Assembly (NCBI RefSeq): GCF_003402535.2
Contig: NZ_AP025170.1
Location: forward strand, 2,728,001 to 2,792,000
DNA: 64,000 nucleotides
Direction of reading: 5' to 3'
DNA from: Cupriavidus sp. P-10
Lineage (GTDB): Bacteria; Pseudomonadota; Gammaproteobacteria; Burkholderiales; Burkholderiaceae
Shown piece by piece: positions 62,812-64,000 of the stretch; position 1 is the stretch's first letter; every line of letters starts with the position of its first letter. The translations under genes and the position numbers were made by a program. The notes below the pieces were generated by a model. That model saw only the letters and a program-made list of their open reading frames with translations, searched no databases and was not told the DNA's origin.

Positions 62812-63865
62812 ATTGCTTCGCCACCCAATGCCGGTAATCGCCGGACATCACGTCCTGCACCCACGCCTGGTTATCCAGATACCACTGCACCGTCTTGCGC
62901 ATCCCGGACTCAAATGTCTCAGCCGGCTTCCACCCCAACTCACGCTCCAGCTTGCGAGCATCGATGGCATAGCGACGGTCATGTCCCGGACGATCTTTCA
63001 CGAACGTGATCTGGTCGCGGTAGGAACCGGTGGCCTTGGGACGCAGTTCGTCGAGCAGGTCGCACAGGGTGTGCACCACGTCGAGATTGGTCTTTTCGTT
63101 CCAGCCGCCGACGTTGTAGGTTTCACCCAGCTGGCCTCGTGCCAGCACTTCACGGATGGCGGAGCAGTGGTCCCGCACGTACAGCCAGTCGCGCACGTTT
63201 TGCCCGTCGCCATAGATCGGCAGCGGCTTGCCGCCGAGCGCATTGGCGATGATCAACGGGATCAGCTTTTCCGGGAAGTGGTATGGGCCGTAGTTGTTCG
63301 AACAGTTCGTCGTCAGGACCGGCAGGCCATACGTGTGGTGGTACGCGCGTACCAGATGATCCGAGGCTGCCTTGGATGCCGAGTATGGGCTATTGGGCGC
63401 GTACGGCGTAGTCTCCGAGAACTGGGGATCGGCCTCACTCAGCGAGCCGAACACCTCATCAGTGGAGACATGGAGGAAGCGGAAGTCAGACTTGGCCTGC
63501 CCTTCCAGAGTGCCCCAATAAGCGCGAGCCGCTTCCAGCAGCGTGAAGGTACCAACGATATTCGTCTGGATGAACTCGCCCGGACCATGGATGGACCGGT
63601 CTACATGGCTTTCCGCCGCGAAGTGCACCACAGCACGCGGCTTGTACGTAGCAAAGAGTTTGTCCAGTGCCTCCCGGTCACAAATGTCCGTTTGCGAGAA
63701 CACGTGCCTCGGATCGTCCTCGACCGACGCCAGCGTCTTCCGATTGCCTGCATAAGTGAGCTTGTCGACGTTGATGACCCCATCCGCCGATTTGTCGCCC
63801 AGCCATGCCAGAACGAAATTGGCGCCAATGAAACCAGCGCCCCCAGTGACCAAAATATGGGACAA
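62801..63865 (-). CDS. rmlB: dTDP-glucose 4,6-dehydratase
   Basis: Second step of dTDP-L-rhamnose synthesis. The 354-residue extended SDR has [52 protein letters not shown] with the catalytic Thr-Asp-Glu, and [20 protein letters not shown] (YxxxK). It starts at a TTG (63865) with AAGGAG 7 bases upstream. It is the first gene of the long leftward operon ending in wecA. Confidence 0.96.
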   Translation of the reverse strand: MSHILVTGGAGFIGANFVLAWLGDKSADGVINVDKLTYAGNRKTLASVEDDPRHVFSQTDICDREALDKLFATYKPRAVVHFAAESHVDRSIHGPGEFIQTNIVGTFTLLEAARAYWGTLEGQAKSDFRFLHVSTDEVFGSLSEADPQFSETTPYAPNSPYSASKAASDHLVRAYHHTYGLPVLTTNCSNNYGPYHFPEKLIPLIIANALGGKPLPIYGDGQNVRDWLYVRDHCSAIREVLARGQLGETYNVGGWNEKTNLDVVHTLCDLLDELRPKATGSYRDQITFVKDRPGHDRRYAIDARKLERELGWKPAETFESGMRKTVQWYLDNQAWVQDVMSGDYRHWVAKQYAA

Positions 63866-64000
63866 AACTTGCTCCTTGCCTCGATATGTTTCGACGACCC
63901 GACAAAAGCCGAGCGCCCACCTTGTCCTCTTCCAGGACGGCGGGGCGTTAAGTGCCTGCAGAAGTGGCGGTATTCTATCCGACGGAATGGTCTAACTTAC
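63866..64000 (-). promoter_or_regulatory. Leader/promoter region of the rml-wecA operon (partial)
   Basis: 135 bases at the window edge upstream of rmlB. On the minus strand a TAGAAT lies about 110 bases before the start codon and could be a -10 box; no convincing -35 partner is visible. A GGCGGTA on the plus strand is on the wrong strand for an ops element. Confidence 0.3.

Noticed and set aside
63866..64000. JUMPStart/ops element upstream of rmlB
   Set aside because: Only a GGCGGTA on the plus strand, opposite to the operon, and without the rest of the consensus.
1..64000. CRISPR array
   Set aside because: No regularly spaced direct repeats were seen; the only tandem repeats are two-copy units at 48752 and 49837.

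Overview
The window is high-GC bacterial chromosome. Gene content and neighbourhoods point to a betaproteobacterium of the Burkholderiaceae, most like Cupriavidus/Ralstonia: an intracellular PHB depolymerase with a Cys nucleophile, a Bug-type solute receptor beside a CaiB-type CoA-transferase, a pcm-rhodanese-tolC-waaA neighbourhood and DUF1439/YkgJ genes. This is inference from family knowledge; no 16S rRNA gene is present.

Layout. (1) 0.2-6.1 kb: ordinary core metabolism (phaZ, an aldose epimerase, a small unknown gene, then a CoA-transferase/Bug receptor pair divergent from a LysR regulator). (2) 6.1-10.85 kb: a decayed integrated element with one intact tyrosine recombinase, a small XRE regulator, several unknown short ORFs and the frameshifted C-terminus of a second integrase, lying 5' of tRNA-Gly(CCC). 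(3) 10.9-17.4 kb: tRNA-Gly, trmB, uppP, a DUF1439 lipoprotein and a YkgJ-like protein. Between trmB and uppP sits an IS3-family element (11855-15484) whose orfB is split by a 2.29-kb group II intron (12357-14642). (4) 17.6-26.6 kb: a TetR-MFP-RND efflux operon, then pcm, a rhodanese, a TolC-type channel and a META-domain lipoprotein. (5) 26.8-31.7 kb: LPS inner-core genes (GT4, waaA, waaC) and a phosphomannomutase/phosphoglucomutase.

(6) 32-64 kb is one long surface-polysaccharide region with three parts. 32.1-37.0 kb (+): GT4, a WbaP-like sugar-phosphate transferase, GT4 and a Wzx-like flippase, all overlapping by 1-4 bases. 37.4-43.6 kb (+): a HAD-UbiA fusion, DprE1-like oxidase, DprE2-like reductase, an NAD-dependent epimerase, an FAD oxidoreductase and a GtrA-family protein. 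This set resembles the mycobacterial decaprenyl-phospho-arabinose module and is the most unusual system here. 44.5-50.0 kb holds large polytopic proteins (one frameshifted), a truncated remnant and a methyltransferase. 50.0-63.9 kb (-): rmlBDAC, the Wzm/Wzt ABC exporter, several glycosyltransferases including an 843-residue two-domain enzyme, a polytopic protein and a WecA-like initiating transferase. This last part looks like a complete ABC-dependent rhamnose-containing O-antigen locus.

How it may work together (inference): Pgm and RmlA-D supply activated sugars; WecA and the WbaP-like enzyme start lipid-linked glycans; cytoplasmic glycosyltransferases extend them; Wzx or Wzm/Wzt export them; WaaA/WaaC build the lipid A-core acceptor. 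The DprE-like module would supply a polyprenyl-phosphate pentose for a periplasmic modification by a polytopic glycosyltransferase such as the 44.5-kb product.
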